From a virus: a DNA stretch of 37,352 nt. Positions 25,392-33,502 of this stretch are shown here, in pieces. Made by a program: the position numbers and the translations under genes. The stretch covers positions 1-37,352 of IMG/VR virus record IMGVR_UViG_3300027907_000030. One strand, written 5' to 3'. Below the pieces are notes generated by a model. It did no database searches, had not been told where the DNA came from, and saw only the letters and a program-made list of their open reading frames with translations. Numbering within the stretch: position 1 is the stretch's first letter; each line of letters starts with the position of its first letter.

Positions 25392-26971
25392 TACGGTATC
25401 TCTCTCATCTCAGGAGCACGTTTATTAGTATGACGCCACTTCCGTTGTGCTTTAACCTCAAAATCGCCTTCCATCCACTGTAGATACTTAATCTCTTGAT
25501 TAAGGCGTGGATCAGGCCGCGCAATAGCTTCTAACTTAGTCAGCATATACTTCGTAGTGTCCATCGCGTGGTCATTACGATCATTCGGCTTATCGTCTCT
25601 CTCGCCCTTCGTATCCTTATCCCAATAATAGCCGCCGATCTCATCGATCCACCAATCTAACTTGCGTGATACATAAAGATGAGGAGCACCAAAATTACCA
25701 GTGAAAGGGTTACGGTGGAAGCGAGTAACAGTGAGATAACTGCCGACTTTGACAATCCCCCCGAGTACATCATTATTACCTCTCCGCATAGGGACACCCA
25801 GATTATAAAATTGACTAGCCACCGTTTCATTGACATTGCCTGCACTACTACCATATCGCCTAAATATGTTAGGATCGGCCCAACATTCCTGATCTTGCGG
25901 CAGGCCCCACCTATTCCTAATCGTCTTTACTCTATCTGCCTGTTCTAGAATGCCAACTTCCGCTTGATAGAACCCATCAACGATAACCACGTTACCTTCT
26001 TCATCTACGAATGCAACCAAGTAACAAGAAGGCCGAGCGATACCAAAATCATACCCATCAATAAGAGGTACAAAATAACCTTGATCAATAAGTTTGTCCC
26101 ATAGCTGAACAATGTCACTGTGCTCTACCGAATGTACTAGATCGTTATATTGCGGATACACTAGTCCTTCATAAGCGGCCCACTTACCTAATAGAAAGCG
26201 ATCCTTCATCTGCCCAGTATACGTGCTCTCAAGTCCCTGTATAACATCTGGCTCCAAGACATGTGCATTCTCGTACGTACTACCCTCAACAATGTCCAAT
26301 AGCAGAATAGGCTTACCATCTTCGCCATTAATGACTTTACCATCTTTATCTCTCAATACTATCAGATCAGGCGTTATTAATCCTGACTGATTATATAAAT
26401 GAAACGGGTGGACCAACTTCTTGTAAACCCAATTCCGTGTAGGGTTACAAGTCAAGATCATCATACGTGGACCCGTGTGCGGCATTGTAGAATCGTTGCC
26501 CACGTAAGGAGTGTTACCTCGAAGGCGTCCCATAAGATCGAGAAAGTCCTTATGTACGATCTCTGGGTCTTCGATCTGGTCCACAACGATCCAATCATAA
26601 GTCGCGCTCAACAAATTACTCGTAGCCGCTTCATCTCCTCGAGACTGTTGCTGCATATATCTGAAGTTGATCGTAGTACCATTCTTCAGTGTACACATAT
26701 TGGAGCTATTTTGTCCTAGTGGGAATTGCTTGATCCATTGCTTGGGACACCATTTGATGAACTCCTTCCGTAAAGTATCATTAAGTTTAGGATAAGTTGC
26801 ACGAGCCATAAGACCATTCGAACCTGGATAGTCTCTCGCCATTTCCAATGCCGCAATACAAGCAGTAGCAGTCTTCCCGTTAGCAAAGCCGCCACCAAGA
26901 ATTCTGATTTTGGCACGCGACTTAAAGAACCGATCATTCAGACCGCCTTCTTTTACGATATAATTAGTCAC
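25391..26971 (-). CDS. Terminase large subunit
   Basis: This 526-residue ATP-driven DNA-packaging motor has Walker A GGGFANGKT (26-34, K33), a Walker B region IVVDQIEDPE (D131, Q132, E134) and the coupling motif TCNP (174-177). The C-terminal RNase H-like nuclease has DGYDFG (D305-D308), ADPNIF (D366) and NDRNDHAMD (D464-D471). All parts are present. The start is GTG at 26971 with GGAAGGTGA upstream; no in-frame ATG keeps the N-terminus. The Q after the Walker B Asp is a variant seen in related podoviral terminases. It acts with the portal downstream and a small terminase, which is probably the gene at 33503-34141, more than 6 kb upstream. Confidence 0.93.
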   Translation of the reverse strand: MTNYIVKEGGLNDRFFKSRAKIRILGGGFANGKTATACIAALEMARDYPGSNGLMARATYPKLNDTLRKEFIKWCPKQWIKQFPLGQNSSNMCTLKNGTTINFRYMQQQSRGDEAATSNLLSATYDWIVVDQIEDPEIVHKDFLDLMGRLRGNTPYVGNDSTMPHTGPRMMILTCNPTRNWVYKKLVHPFHLYNQSGLITPDLIVLRDKDGKVINGEDGKPILLLDIVEGSTYENAHVLEPDVIQGLESTYTGQMKDRFLLGKWAAYEGLVYPQYNDLVHSVEHSDIVQLWDKLIDQGYFVPLIDGYDFGIARPSCYLVAFVDEEGNVVIVDGFYQAEVGILEQADRVKTIRNRWGLPQDQECWADPNIFRRYGSSAGNVNETVASQFYNLGVPMRRGNNDVLGGIVKVGSYLTVTRFHRNPFTGNFGAPHLYVSRKLDWWIDEIGGYYWDKDTKGERDDKPNDRNDHAMDTTKYMLTKLEAIARPDPRLNQEIKYLQWMEGDFEVKAQRKWRHTNKRAPEMREIP

Positions 26972-27241
26972 TCAGTACTCACCTTCCATCGCGGGCCACA
27001 CTACATTGTGTCCTCCAGACGTATTAAATTCCTGCATGTTAGCTTCCTTCATCATATCATATACCTTCTGTTTGGCACCCTCTTTAGGAAGTCCCGTCGA
27101 AAGAAGAGTCTGATAATACTGCGATGGCGAATAGCCGTGCGGATTAACATTAGGATAACCCGCCATCGGTACAGGTTGTTCTGCGTCCATCATTGCAGAT
27201 TTTAGTTCTTGTTCTCGTCTAATCCTATCCGCTTCACTCAT
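26972..27241 (-). CDS. Small hypothetical protein, MSEADRI-type N-terminus (89 aa)
   Basis: It starts MSEADRIRREQEL, almost the same as the start of the adjacent gene. The rest (AGYPNVNPHGYSPSQYYQTL, then KQKVYDMMKEANMQEFN) is partly disordered with a small helix. Its stop precedes the terminase GTG by no gap (TGA-GTG), so it is likely coupled. I recognise no known domain. It overlaps the upstream gene by 8 nt. Its place just ahead of the large terminase fits a packaging accessory, by inference. Confidence 0.6.
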   Translation of the reverse strand: MSEADRIRREQELKSAMMDAEQPVPMAGYPNVNPHGYSPSQYYQTLLSTGLPKEGAKQKVYDMMKEANMQEFNTSGGHNVVWPAMEGEY

Positions 27242-27539
27242 CGACGGGTTTCCCTGTTATTGTATCGATGCCATTGACGATGCGATTGGGATGATTCGGT
27301 CCTTTGAACTGACTAGACCAATGTAGCATCTGATCTCCCGGATCACGTACAGTAGGTCGTGCTCCAGCCTCCCAAGCACTTCTATAGTCATAATTAGGAT
27401 CTTCTAAGTTAGGTTGTTCACCATGTTTAGCTACGAATTCCTTATACCAATCAGTCCCTTTAATACCCTCCTGAAACATCTGTTCTCTCATCGCACCAGT
27501 TAATTGCTGTCCTCTCTTAATCCTATCAGCTTCACTCAT
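27234..27539 (-). CDS. Small phage protein upstream of terminase (101 aa)
   Basis: The protein begins MSEADRIKRGQQL and later contains DPNYDYRSAWEAGARPTVRD and MLHWSSQFKGPNHPNRIV. The pattern Y-D-Y-R-x-A-W-x-A-G, then H-W-x-S-x-F-K-G-P-N-H-P, recurs in small proteins and domains found near structural genes of many podoviruses; I know no assigned function. ATG 27551 is in frame, but it lies in the CTTTATATGGG element after a hairpin; ATG 27539 is the start that matches its neighbour and I prefer it. The gene is first after the hairpin at 27559-27584. Confidence 0.65.
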   Translation of the reverse strand: MSEADRIKRGQQLTGAMREQMFQEGIKGTDWYKEFVAKHGEQPNLEDPNYDYRSAWEAGARPTVRDPGDQMLHWSSQFKGPNHPNRIVNGIDTITGKPVDE

Positions 27540-27549
27540 CTCACTACCC

Positions 27550-27584
27550 ATATAAAGTGTCGGTGAGTGTTTAGACCCACCGAC
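27550..27584 (-). terminator. Hairpin with CTTTATAT tail after Pro-rich gene
   Basis: On the leftward transcript GTCGGTG (27584-27578) pairs with CACCGAC (27565-27559), with a further two pairs inside after an A-C mismatch, and is followed by ACTTTATAT then GGG. It starts 10 nt after the stop of the Pro-rich gene. It resembles a weak intrinsic terminator; the same tail, CTTTATATGGG, follows another hairpin near 36165-36197. On the plus strand the stem is followed by TTTT, but no plus-strand gene is seen here. Confidence 0.6.
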
Positions 27585-27593
27585 TTTTCTCCT

Positions 27594-28025
27594 TTATCGC
27601 TTCCTGCTTGGAGTTGCGACTTCACCAGTCGGAACAGCAACAACGATCCATCCAGTTACGGGAGTCCACGCAGCCTTAACTTCCCAATTCGGTACTTGCT
27701 CGGGAGGCATAGGTTGCGGAAGTGAGTTATCCGGACGCAAATAACCGTTATCTTCATCAATTCCCCAATCCGGATCAACCGGACCTTCAGGCGGAAGTAC
27801 GATCGGATGCGTTGGTTCACCCGGCTTAACAATCGGATGAGAAGGATGCGCTCCCGATGGAGGTTTAACAATCGGATGCGTCGGTCGCAACCAACCCAAA
27901 CCGAGATCAATACCATAACCCGGATCAACAGGAGCTTCGGGCTTAGGCAATCCTTGATCCGGTTTATTTGGATCACCTGCCGACACGATGACAACTTCCC
28001 CCGGCTTCAATTTAACAATAGACAT
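27594..28025 (-). CDS. Proline-rich tandem-repeat protein (143 aa)
   Basis: The protein is built from short repeats: KPDQGLP (21-27), RPTHPIVKP (47-55), HPSHPIVKP (60-68), EPTHPIVLP (70-78) and RPDNSLP (97-103), set in two about 50-residue copies that share PVDPxxGID (32-40 and 82-90) and G-x-LRP (44-48 and 94-98). A short non-repetitive C-terminus, WTPVTGWIVVAVPTG, ends in RKR. Pro-rich proteins with HPDQGLP-type repeats occur in other tailed phages, with unknown function. A TTG at 28031 is in frame; ATG 28025 with GGAG 7 nt upstream is preferred. Polyproline-like rods often act as spacers or protein-binding linkers. No signal peptide or membrane helix. Confidence 0.7.
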   Translation of the reverse strand: MSIVKLKPGEVVIVSAGDPNKPDQGLPKPEAPVDPGYGIDLGLGWLRPTHPIVKPPSGAHPSHPIVKPGEPTHPIVLPPEGPVDPDWGIDEDNGYLRPDNSLPQPMPPEQVPNWEVKAAWTPVTGWIVVAVPTGEVATPSRKR

Positions 28026-28090
28026 GTTCAATCTCCACTCTGTTTGGACCTACTACGCATCAGCAATCTGGTCCGATGATTACTGATGTA

Positions 28091-28258
28091 TTATGCGTGA
28101 ATAGCGAAGCCGAAAGCGTGCCAACCAAGCAGGAAGAGAAGGATGTAGATCAACCAATCCCATCCCCATCCATAAGGAGCGATCATTGGCGACTGTCGTG
28201 CTAATCCGAAGATCAACACAAGGATCATTATCATCCAGAAGATTAGCCCTATAGGCAT
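28091..28258 (-). CDS. Two-helix small membrane protein (55 aa)
   Basis: This small leftward gene begins MPIGLIFWMIMILVLIFGLA and ends near GWHAFGFAIHA. It shows two hydrophobic helices, about residues 3-20 and 35-52, separated by a short loop (RQSPMIAPYGWGWDW). Small proteins starting MPIGL-x-FW are known to me from other podoviruses, without function. GGAAGAAG lies upstream of the ATG, overlapping the end of the preceding 69-aa gene. A role in lysis (holin-like) or virion membrane passage is possible but unproven; it is not beside the transglycosylase. Confidence 0.7.
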   Translation of the reverse strand: MPIGLIFWMIMILVLIFGLARQSPMIAPYGWGWDWLIYILLFLLGWHAFGFAIHA

Positions 28259-28259
28259 A

Positions 28260-28469
28260 TCACTTCTTCCTCATCGATTGCATCATAGCATTTTGTAGAT
28301 TCGCTGACGATGCCTTAGTGGTGTTCGATCCGCGCGCACGAGGCGGCAACTTACCTGGCTTATCTGCCGCTGTGAATTCTTGAGCTACCTTCTTCGGTAT
28401 CCCAATTGTACTCTTACCTTGAGCCGCAGCGTACATCGCTCTACGCTGCGCTTGACTTACCGGAGGCAT
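28260..28469 (-). CDS. Small basic phage protein, [16 protein letters not shown] type (69 aa)
   Basis: It begins [20 protein letters not shown] and contains [13 protein letters not shown] and GKLPPRARG. Short basic proteins with MP-x-x-S-x-AQRRAM-x-AAA starts are widespread in tailed phages near structural genes; function is unknown. AAAGGAG sits 6 nt before the ATG. The sequence is basic, has no membrane helix and could bind DNA or a virion protein. Confidence 0.7.
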   Translation of the reverse strand: MPPVSQAQRRAMYAAAQGKSTIGIPKKVAQEFTAADKPGKLPPRARGSNTTKASSANLQNAMMQSMRKK

Positions 28470-28481
28470 TTACAATCTCCT

Positions 28482-29072
28482 TTAGCTAGAACCACGTAAC
28501 TGTATCAGAGAGATATTGAGTGTCTTTGTTGCAGGCCATTTATTCTCGATACGATATCTTCCATTTCCTGCATTGTAGTAAATATTGATTTTATTTGCTG
28601 TACCTTGGGCACCAGATATTCCATCAGCAGCGTTCACTATGAAATATATTCCTCCATATATAAGCATAACTAGACCAGCAGATCCTCCTTCTTCAAGATA
28701 AAGGCCAACAAGTCCTGATCCGAACGCGAGATCGTAAGTAGCATTAGTCGCCATCGAGATTGTTATGTAGGGCGATAATCCCCACACATCACTTGGTGCA
28801 CCTGCCACTTTAAATGATCGAGCAGTTAAATCCCCACTCATCGTATCGCCAGTCTTCGCTACCTTACCATCAATTTGTCCCTGCAATCCCGAAACATCAG
28901 AAACTGGATGCACATGTGCTGACGGAGGAAATGTTGATGGTTTACTTGTAACATCATTCCAGTCAGTTGGACCAGTCCCGGCAACAATCTTCTCGGCTAC
29001 CGTATCAACATAATTCTTAGTCGCGGCATCTTTCGCGAATCTCGGAGTCCTTATATGATTTCTATGATACAT
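28482..29072 (-). CDS. Small fibre-type protein with GDTMSG repeat (196 aa)
   Basis: The N-terminus has FAKDAATKNYVDTVAEKIV and VAKTGDTMSGDLTARSF, the same hinge and shaft repeats seen in the larger fibres. It has PSTFPPSAHVHPVSDVSGLQ, a segment common in phage fibre-end proteins, and a beta-rich, glycine-rich tip (GLVGLYLEEGGSAGLVMLIY and on). It probably forms a trimeric tip or a short fibre that attaches to the longer one. The start lies 1 nt after the preceding stop with no clear ribosome site, so translation is probably coupled. Confidence 0.75.
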   Translation of the reverse strand: MYHRNHIRTPRFAKDAATKNYVDTVAEKIVAGTGPTDWNDVTSKPSTFPPSAHVHPVSDVSGLQGQIDGKVAKTGDTMSGDLTARSFKVAGAPSDVWGLSPYITISMATNATYDLAFGSGLVGLYLEEGGSAGLVMLIYGGIYFIVNAADGISGAQGTANKINIYYNAGNGRYRIENKWPATKTLNISLIQLRGSS

Positions 29073-29073
29073 A

Positions 29074-30147
29074 TTAAGCCATGATTATCGCACGAGGCTG
29101 TGCTGTAACTGGGAGTGTCCATCCCTGCACATTGGTTAAGATTGTAGAATTTAGACCGGGAGTAAATATTCCACCACCACTTGCCCAATTATCCTTTAGT
29201 GAAATGTAGTTACATGTCACATTCTGCGCTGATACCAAGTTCGCCTGCGATCCAGCAACTGTACTTGCAATCGCTATAATATTACCCGCACTACTAAGTA
29301 TATCCCAAGCATTATAGAGTGAACCATTGAGTGTCTGAGTCGATCCAGCAGTTAAGTTTAGCGTCCCGCCTCCAGCATATGTAGTGGCCTTGAATCTCCC
29401 AGTATTACTACCCGTAATCGTTGTTGAGCCACTTGGACCTACAGCAAACCAAAGCAGAGTGAGCGGACCAAAGTTGCACCCACCACCATTAAATGTCTTA
29501 TTGCCCGCACTACTCATTATAATCGCTGGAGCAGTACCACCCGGAACACTTACATTGAAAGTGTTCCCTGCTGGAATAGTACACGTATCGCCCGAAAGTG
29601 TGATATTACCAGCATATGCAATATCCCAATATACTGCTCCGTCAGCTACCAGATTCCTGAAATTGAAGTTACGTCCCTGTCCCATAGTAATAGTAGTGGT
29701 GTTACCATGTACTATAAGATCGCCAGTGCAGTTTAGATCACCACTTCCGCCTAGCGTCAAACTTCCAGTCGTAGCATTCTTTACGATGTCACCACCTACA
29801 GTACACGTACTAGTATTACAGTAAGCGTTGCAGCCACCAGTATGATTAAAGATGGTAGTAATGTTATAACCATGACTTGGATATATACTCCAACCTGTCG
29901 TAATGCTTCCCTGCATAACCAGTGGCCCACCTATAAAATTCCCGGTGAATCCACTCGTATTGAGAACACCACAAATCTTATTAGCAGCAACCGTTACCGT
30001 AACTGCACCACTAGCAGCGTCGAAGAAAGCAGTATCACTAGCACCAGCAACCGCCGCACCACCAGCACCACCAGACGAAGTTGCCCACTTAGTCCCAGCA
30101 GTAGAATCCCAAGTATTATTTCCACCGACCCAATATTTATTAGCCAT
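29074..30147 (-). CDS. YWVGG-type beta-rich virion adhesin (357 aa)
   Basis: It starts ANKYWVGGNNTWDSTAGTKW and has FDAASGAVTVTVAANKICG. Proteins with a Y-W-V-G-G-x-x-x-W start followed by an S-S-G-G and F-D-A-x-S-G are known from many phages and look like beta-helical cell-surface binding proteins. The rest is composed of short repeats rich in N, T, G and S (such as GTLNLTAGSTQTLNGSL), consistent with stacked beta rungs. Located inside the fibre cluster, it is probably a distal fibre or adhesin subunit. Confidence 0.7.
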   Translation of the reverse strand: MANKYWVGGNNTWDSTAGTKWATSSGGAGGAAVAGASDTAFFDAASGAVTVTVAANKICGVLNTSGFTGNFIGGPLVMQGSITTGWSIYPSHGYNITTIFNHTGGCNAYCNTSTCTVGGDIVKNATTGSLTLGGSGDLNCTGDLIVHGNTTTITMGQGRNFNFRNLVADGAVYWDIAYAGNITLSGDTCTIPAGNTFNVSVPGGTAPAIIMSSAGNKTFNGGGCNFGPLTLLWFAVGPSGSTTITGSNTGRFKATTYAGGGTLNLTAGSTQTLNGSLYNAWDILSSAGNIIAIASTVAGSQANLVSAQNVTCNYISLKDNWASGGGIFTPGLNSTILTNVQGWTLPVTAQPRAIIMA

Positions 30148-30148
30148 C

Positions 30149-32134
30149 TTACGCTCTTATCACTTGTATTGTTATTCCAATATCAGCAAGCGTACCATCT
30201 TGTGTCGCTGGAGCTACTAGTTGCAATGCTTCACCTATTGCCACACTACCTCCTGTACCCGATAGCGTTACCGTTGTCCTACTACCCGCAGTCACCGATA
30301 TAGTACCCAATGCTGTCTGTGTTCCTGCACTATTAACCTTATTCAACGTGAACACTGCTGTACCTGTACCTACAATATTACAATAGCTCACAGTTCCCGC
30401 GAGACTTGCTGGTACAGTTACAGCGAACGACATCGGTGCGTGGATAGTAGCACTTGCAGCAGGTTTCCCTGTAAATGGAAAGCAGATACCAACAGGACGA
30501 TTATCTACATATTGTTTAGTCGCAACACCAAGAGGAACAGTTGGATCACTCCCTATTATAACCTTACCATTTGATCGTTGAATATTAAATGGTGCATCTA
30601 TATACGTACCAGCATCATCAAAGCGATTGATAAATAAATCATCCGGTGTGCCGCCGCCACCAATTGCCCATCGTCCTGTCGAGTTCGTCCTTAACATTAT
30701 TTGAGATAAACTAGTTGTGTCTGGCTTATCCAGTAGCACCGTCGGCCATGCTTTAACTATCCCTAGATCACCGGTCATCGTATCACCGGCTTTAAGCACC
30801 TTCGTACTATCAGTTGCTGGCTTATTATCTACATACTGTTTCGTTGCTGCATGTAGATTCGAGGTTGGATCAGCAGGCAATACAATCGGCACGAAGGCTT
30901 GTATATTCGAATTCGAAGCCAAAAATCGGACGGTCGCCGCTGTCGAAATCGCTATAGCAGTCGTGTCACCAAATATACCAGTACCAGCCGCACCAAAATT
31001 AAGTGATGTCAACGATGACGATCCAGTGGGCATTACCAACGCACCGGTCATTGTACCGCCAGCCTTAGCGACACGTAATGCGTCTTGCGTATCTACATAT
31101 GACTGAGTTACACCGCCTCCACCGCTAATCGGAGCACCAGCAACAGTAGGTGCCACAGCGAAGTCAGCGACACCAGTAGCACGATTAATAGTCAAAGGAG
31201 TACCAATAAGAGTACCACTATCATTATAATTCTTAATTGCGAAATTACATCCTACATTCGACCCACTCTCACTAACATTATCGCCTAATATCAAATCCCA
31301 TCGCGAACCGCCCGACGACCTTCTACCTCTAATTGATGCGTTCTGTGCGTCGCCATTCTTAACTATATCGAGTGACGGATTAGCCATAGTCATCGTTAAT
31401 GAAGCGGTCATCTGTATGCCATTACACGAAATGGCTCCCGACGCACGCTCGACAAGCATTGCTACACCAAGCAACGTGCCCGCATCATTATATCTATTAA
31501 GTCTAAAGTCCGATCCAGAATCCGGCGCTCCTGCTCCGAATTCCGTAGCAGTATCACCTAGCACCAAACTCCAACGCTGGACTCCTCCTCTATATGAAGT
31601 AATCTGATTTGAGTTACTACCAGTTGCTTTTCTCAAACTCAAAACAGGCGATGCCTTATCAACAATCAAATCACCTGTCATAGTATCGCCAGTTTTAAGT
31701 ACTTTAGTACTATCAGTCGCACTAACAGTCACCGTTGGCGTTAGTGTATTCAACGCATCATCATAAGCCCACGTAATTCCCGTACCATTCTTAATCATTC
31801 CAGCGACGGCATCCATCGCCTGTTCGTCAGTATATCCTCCGCCAGCAGTAATCGAATCAGTTACGAACTTTCTATTCGCAGCGTGCATATCGGCAGTAGG
31901 AGCAGCACTTAATGTTAGAAAGCCGGTCATCGTATCTCCAGCTTTCGCAACCTTCTCGGCATCCAACTCCATCAATGCAGCTTGGACATTAGTCGAACTA
32001 ATGCCGCCACCCGGAGTTACCGGAATATCAACAGCATTACCCGCGAGAGGCGTAGCTTCGTCTTCACCTAGCAACAATTTACGTCTACGGTCCAACCAAT
32101 GCGGTTTACCTTGTCGTTTCTGAAGTCGGTTCAT
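30149..32134 (-). CDS. Modular tail fibre protein (661 aa)
   Basis: The protein starts with a basic helix ([19 protein letters not shown]) that may attach to the tail, then a segment that is nearly the same as one in the S74 fibre ([20 protein letters not shown] and [11 protein letters not shown], residues 41-71). GDTMTG hinges occur at 66-71, 149-154 and 450-455, with GGTMTG at 359-364. Three related modules lie at about 187-234, 278-323 and 488-525 (RW, then YNDAGT or FDDAGT, then an R-x-x-G end). ATKQYVD elements lie between. The C-terminus (from residue 550) has a Ser/Ala/Thr-rich beta domain ending [10 protein letters not shown], a common receptor-binding type. Start 1 nt after the previous stop. 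Confidence 0.82.
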   Translation of the reverse strand: MNRLQKRQGKPHWLDRRRKLLLGEDEATPLAGNAVDIPVTPGGGISSTNVQAALMELDAEKVAKAGDTMTGFLTLSAAPTADMHAANRKFVTDSITAGGGYTDEQAMDAVAGMIKNGTGITWAYDDALNTLTPTVTVSATDSTKVLKTGDTMTGDLIVDKASPVLSLRKATGSNSNQITSYRGGVQRWSLVLGDTATEFGAGAPDSGSDFRLNRYNDAGTLLGVAMLVERASGAISCNGIQMTASLTMTMANPSLDIVKNGDAQNASIRGRRSSGGSRWDLILGDNVSESGSNVGCNFAIKNYNDSGTLIGTPLTINRATGVADFAVAPTVAGAPISGGGGVTQSYVDTQDALRVAKAGGTMTGALVMPTGSSSLTSLNFGAAGTGIFGDTTAIAISTAATVRFLASNSNIQAFVPIVLPADPTSNLHAATKQYVDNKPATDSTKVLKAGDTMTGDLGIVKAWPTVLLDKPDTTSLSQIMLRTNSTGRWAIGGGGTPDDLFINRFDDAGTYIDAPFNIQRSNGKVIIGSDPTVPLGVATKQYVDNRPVGICFPFTGKPAASATIHAPMSFAVTVPASLAGTVSYCNIVGTGTAVFTLNKVNSAGTQTALGTISVTAGSRTTVTLSGTGGSVAIGEALQLVAPATQDGTLADIGITIQVIRA

Positions 32135-32135
32135 C

Positions 32136-32489
32136 TTATGGCACCAGAACGAGCGTTACACCACGAGCAGCAGCCTCAGCAGCACCGCCAACTAGCCTTA
32201 CCATATCCAATCCCGTCAACGGTGGCTGCATATGCACATACTTCCCACCCTCAACCATCACACTATACGCCACTCCATCATTCTCATTCTCGACACTAGC
32301 CCACGTCTTCCCACCATCAATACTATTCAAGAAGGTCATCGTCGTACTCGTCAACGCAGGACCACAATCTAGTCCAACGATCATTTGCCCACCTACAAAG
32401 ATAGGCGTACTCACCGTTCCTCCACTCGCAAACGTAGCAGGTTTGCGAATGACATTCATATTCAGATCTTTACCGTCGTTAATAGCCAT
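32136..32489 (-). CDS. Small fibre-associated structural protein (117 aa)
   Basis: The protein has [40 protein letters not shown] and [19 protein letters not shown]. Phage structural proteins with a leading S-G-x-T-x-S-x-P, then a SxDGGxTW turn, are known near fibre genes and form small beta domains. It could be a tail hub or fibre cap. GAGGTAGAG lies 2-3 nt from the ATG. It is the first gene of the fibre cluster on the leftward strand. Confidence 0.65.
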   Translation of the reverse strand: MAINDGKDLNMNVIRKPATFASGGTVSTPIFVGGQMIVGLDCGPALTSTTMTFLNSIDGGKTWASVENENDGVAYSVMVEGGKYVHMQPPLTGLDMVRLVGGAAEAAARGVTLVLVP

Positions 32490-32493
32490 CTCT

Positions 32494-32727
32494 CTACCTC
32501 GTTGGTGGCGGGATCACACACTGAGCCAGTAACTTCTGCACCTCATTCTGCGCAGATACAAACAACTTCACATTGTCCGCTCTCTGCGTCGTAAACTGAG
32601 AACTCTGTATATATATAAAGCCAATGAGAGCGAAGTTCATCACGACAAGTGCGAGTGCTAAAGGCTGAGTCTTCATACTATCCATGAAGCTCATGGCAAC
32701 CTCAGCGGACTCGCGAACAGGACTCAT
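32494..32727 (-). CDS. Single-helix membrane protein, possible lysis factor (77 aa)
   Basis: There is one clear hydrophobic helix (PLALALVVMNFALIGFIYI, about residues 22-40) preceded by DSMKTQ and followed by a charged helix (TTQRADNVKLFVSAQNEVQ) with a Cys at residue 70 and a PPPTR end. Phage proteins with a D-S-x-K-x-QP-x-x-LALVVMN core are known to me; they are usually unannotated, sometimes suggested as holin or spanin-like. No lipobox is seen. The gene overlaps its neighbour by ATGA and has GAGGAAAG upstream. Lysis or virion-membrane roles are possible. Confidence 0.65.
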   Translation of the reverse strand: MSPVRESAEVAMSFMDSMKTQPLALALVVMNFALIGFIYIQSSQFTTQRADNVKLFVSAQNEVQKLLAQCVIPPPTR

Positions 32728-32960
32728 CGCTTTCCTCTCTTCAAATCTCTAGCGCGTTGTCCCTTCTCTTGCGTCTGTAACCTTTCACTAATCTTCTCCA
32801 ATCCCGTCCTACCCTCGCTACCCGCTTGTATTGCAGCAGCCATAGCATCCATCAAATCATTCCCACCAAGACCGAAGCCTCTCACTGTCGTCATCTTATC
32901 GAACACTTCACTCTTCTTAGCTCTCGGTCCCGTCGATGCCCTAACTGTCGGAGGCGGCAT
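32724..32960 (-). CDS. Hypothetical protein (78 aa)
   Basis: No known family. The N-terminus is Pro/Thr/Arg-rich (PPPTVRASTGPRAKKSE), the middle GLGGNDLMDAMAAAIQAG is an Ala-rich helix, and the end EKISERLQTQEKGQRARDLK is a basic helix. The start overlaps the upstream stop as TAATG and its stop overlaps the membrane-protein start as ATGA, so it is part of a coupled three-gene block. Confidence 0.55.
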   Translation of the reverse strand: MPPPTVRASTGPRAKKSEVFDKMTTVRGFGLGGNDLMDAMAAAIQAGSEGRTGLEKISERLQTQEKGQRARDLKRGKR

Positions 32961-33445
32961 TATACGTCACTCCCACCATTAATATAGAAGTCCATCAATT
33001 GCTGCATATCCTGTTGTGGCACTTGTGGCATCACCTTCATATATGGATCAACTTGTGTAGTACCGCCCTCTGGTAGACTACCATACGCGCCAGCTAATCC
33101 TCTCATTCCATTAGGATTAGCACCAACATCAGGAGGCGGCGGCATGTCAGCCATCTCGCCTCTATTACCTCTATTAATACGAGGACCAAACTCTCTACCT
33201 ACAGCATTGCCTCTCTGCGATTCTGCCTGAGCCATTGCTTCGGCAGTAGGTTGATCATCATAACTCCCGCCCCATTGCGTCATCGGTTCTCTATTATACA
33301 TCAACTCTTGACTCGGTACATTTCCTCCACTCAATCCATCCGGTCGATTCGCCATCGACTCAGGATTCTTCTCCAACTGTTGTTGCTGCTCTAACGCGAA
33401 TATCTCTTCTCTAAGAATATCTTCAATGCTGGGTCTACGTGGCAT
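32960..33445 (-). CDS. Hypothetical disordered protein with QLM-F-GG tail (161 aa)
   Basis: The product starts MPRRPSIEDILREEIFALEQ, a short amphipathic helix, then is low-complexity Gly/Pro/Asn/Met-rich. The end reads MQQLMDFYINGGSDV, matching the end of the transglycosylase gene upstream (QLMQFFTQGG). A GTG at 33448 is in frame, but ATG 33445 has GGAG 6 nt upstream and is preferred. A small stem in the leader (33450-33478) pairs with that GGAG. The shared ending suggests a common binding partner. Confidence 0.55.
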   Translation of the reverse strand: MPRRPSIEDILREEIFALEQQQQLEKNPESMANRPDGLSGGNVPSQELMYNREPMTQWGGSYDDQPTAEAMAQAESQRGNAVGREFGPRINRGNRGEMADMPPPPDVGANPNGMRGLAGAYGSLPEGGTTQVDPYMKVMPQVPQQDMQQLMDFYINGGSDV

Positions 33446-33449
33446 CACG

Positions 33450-33478
33450 ATCTCCGATCGTTTGAAGAAAGCGGAGAT
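33450..33478 (-). promoter_or_regulatory. Hairpin that could mask a ribosome site
   Basis: On the leftward RNA, ATCTCCG (33478-33472) pairs perfectly with CGGAGAT (33456-33450), a 7-bp stem with a 15-nt loop. The 3' arm contains the GGAG of the 161-aa gene, so folding would hide its Shine-Dalgarno sequence. No T-run follows, so it is not a terminator in this direction. Confidence 0.45.
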
Positions 33479-33502
33479 TGTTTAGGGTTCACTTCGTTCA
33501 CG

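Noticed and set aside
26390-26402. ATTATATAAATG, partly like the CTTTATATGGG element
   Set aside because: It lies inside the large terminase gene, has no adjacent hairpin and differs at several positions.
28032-28090. GGACC/GGTCC and CATCAG/CTGATG inverted repeats between two small genes
   Set aside because: Stems are only 5-6 bp with large loops and no T-run follows; not strong enough for a terminator.
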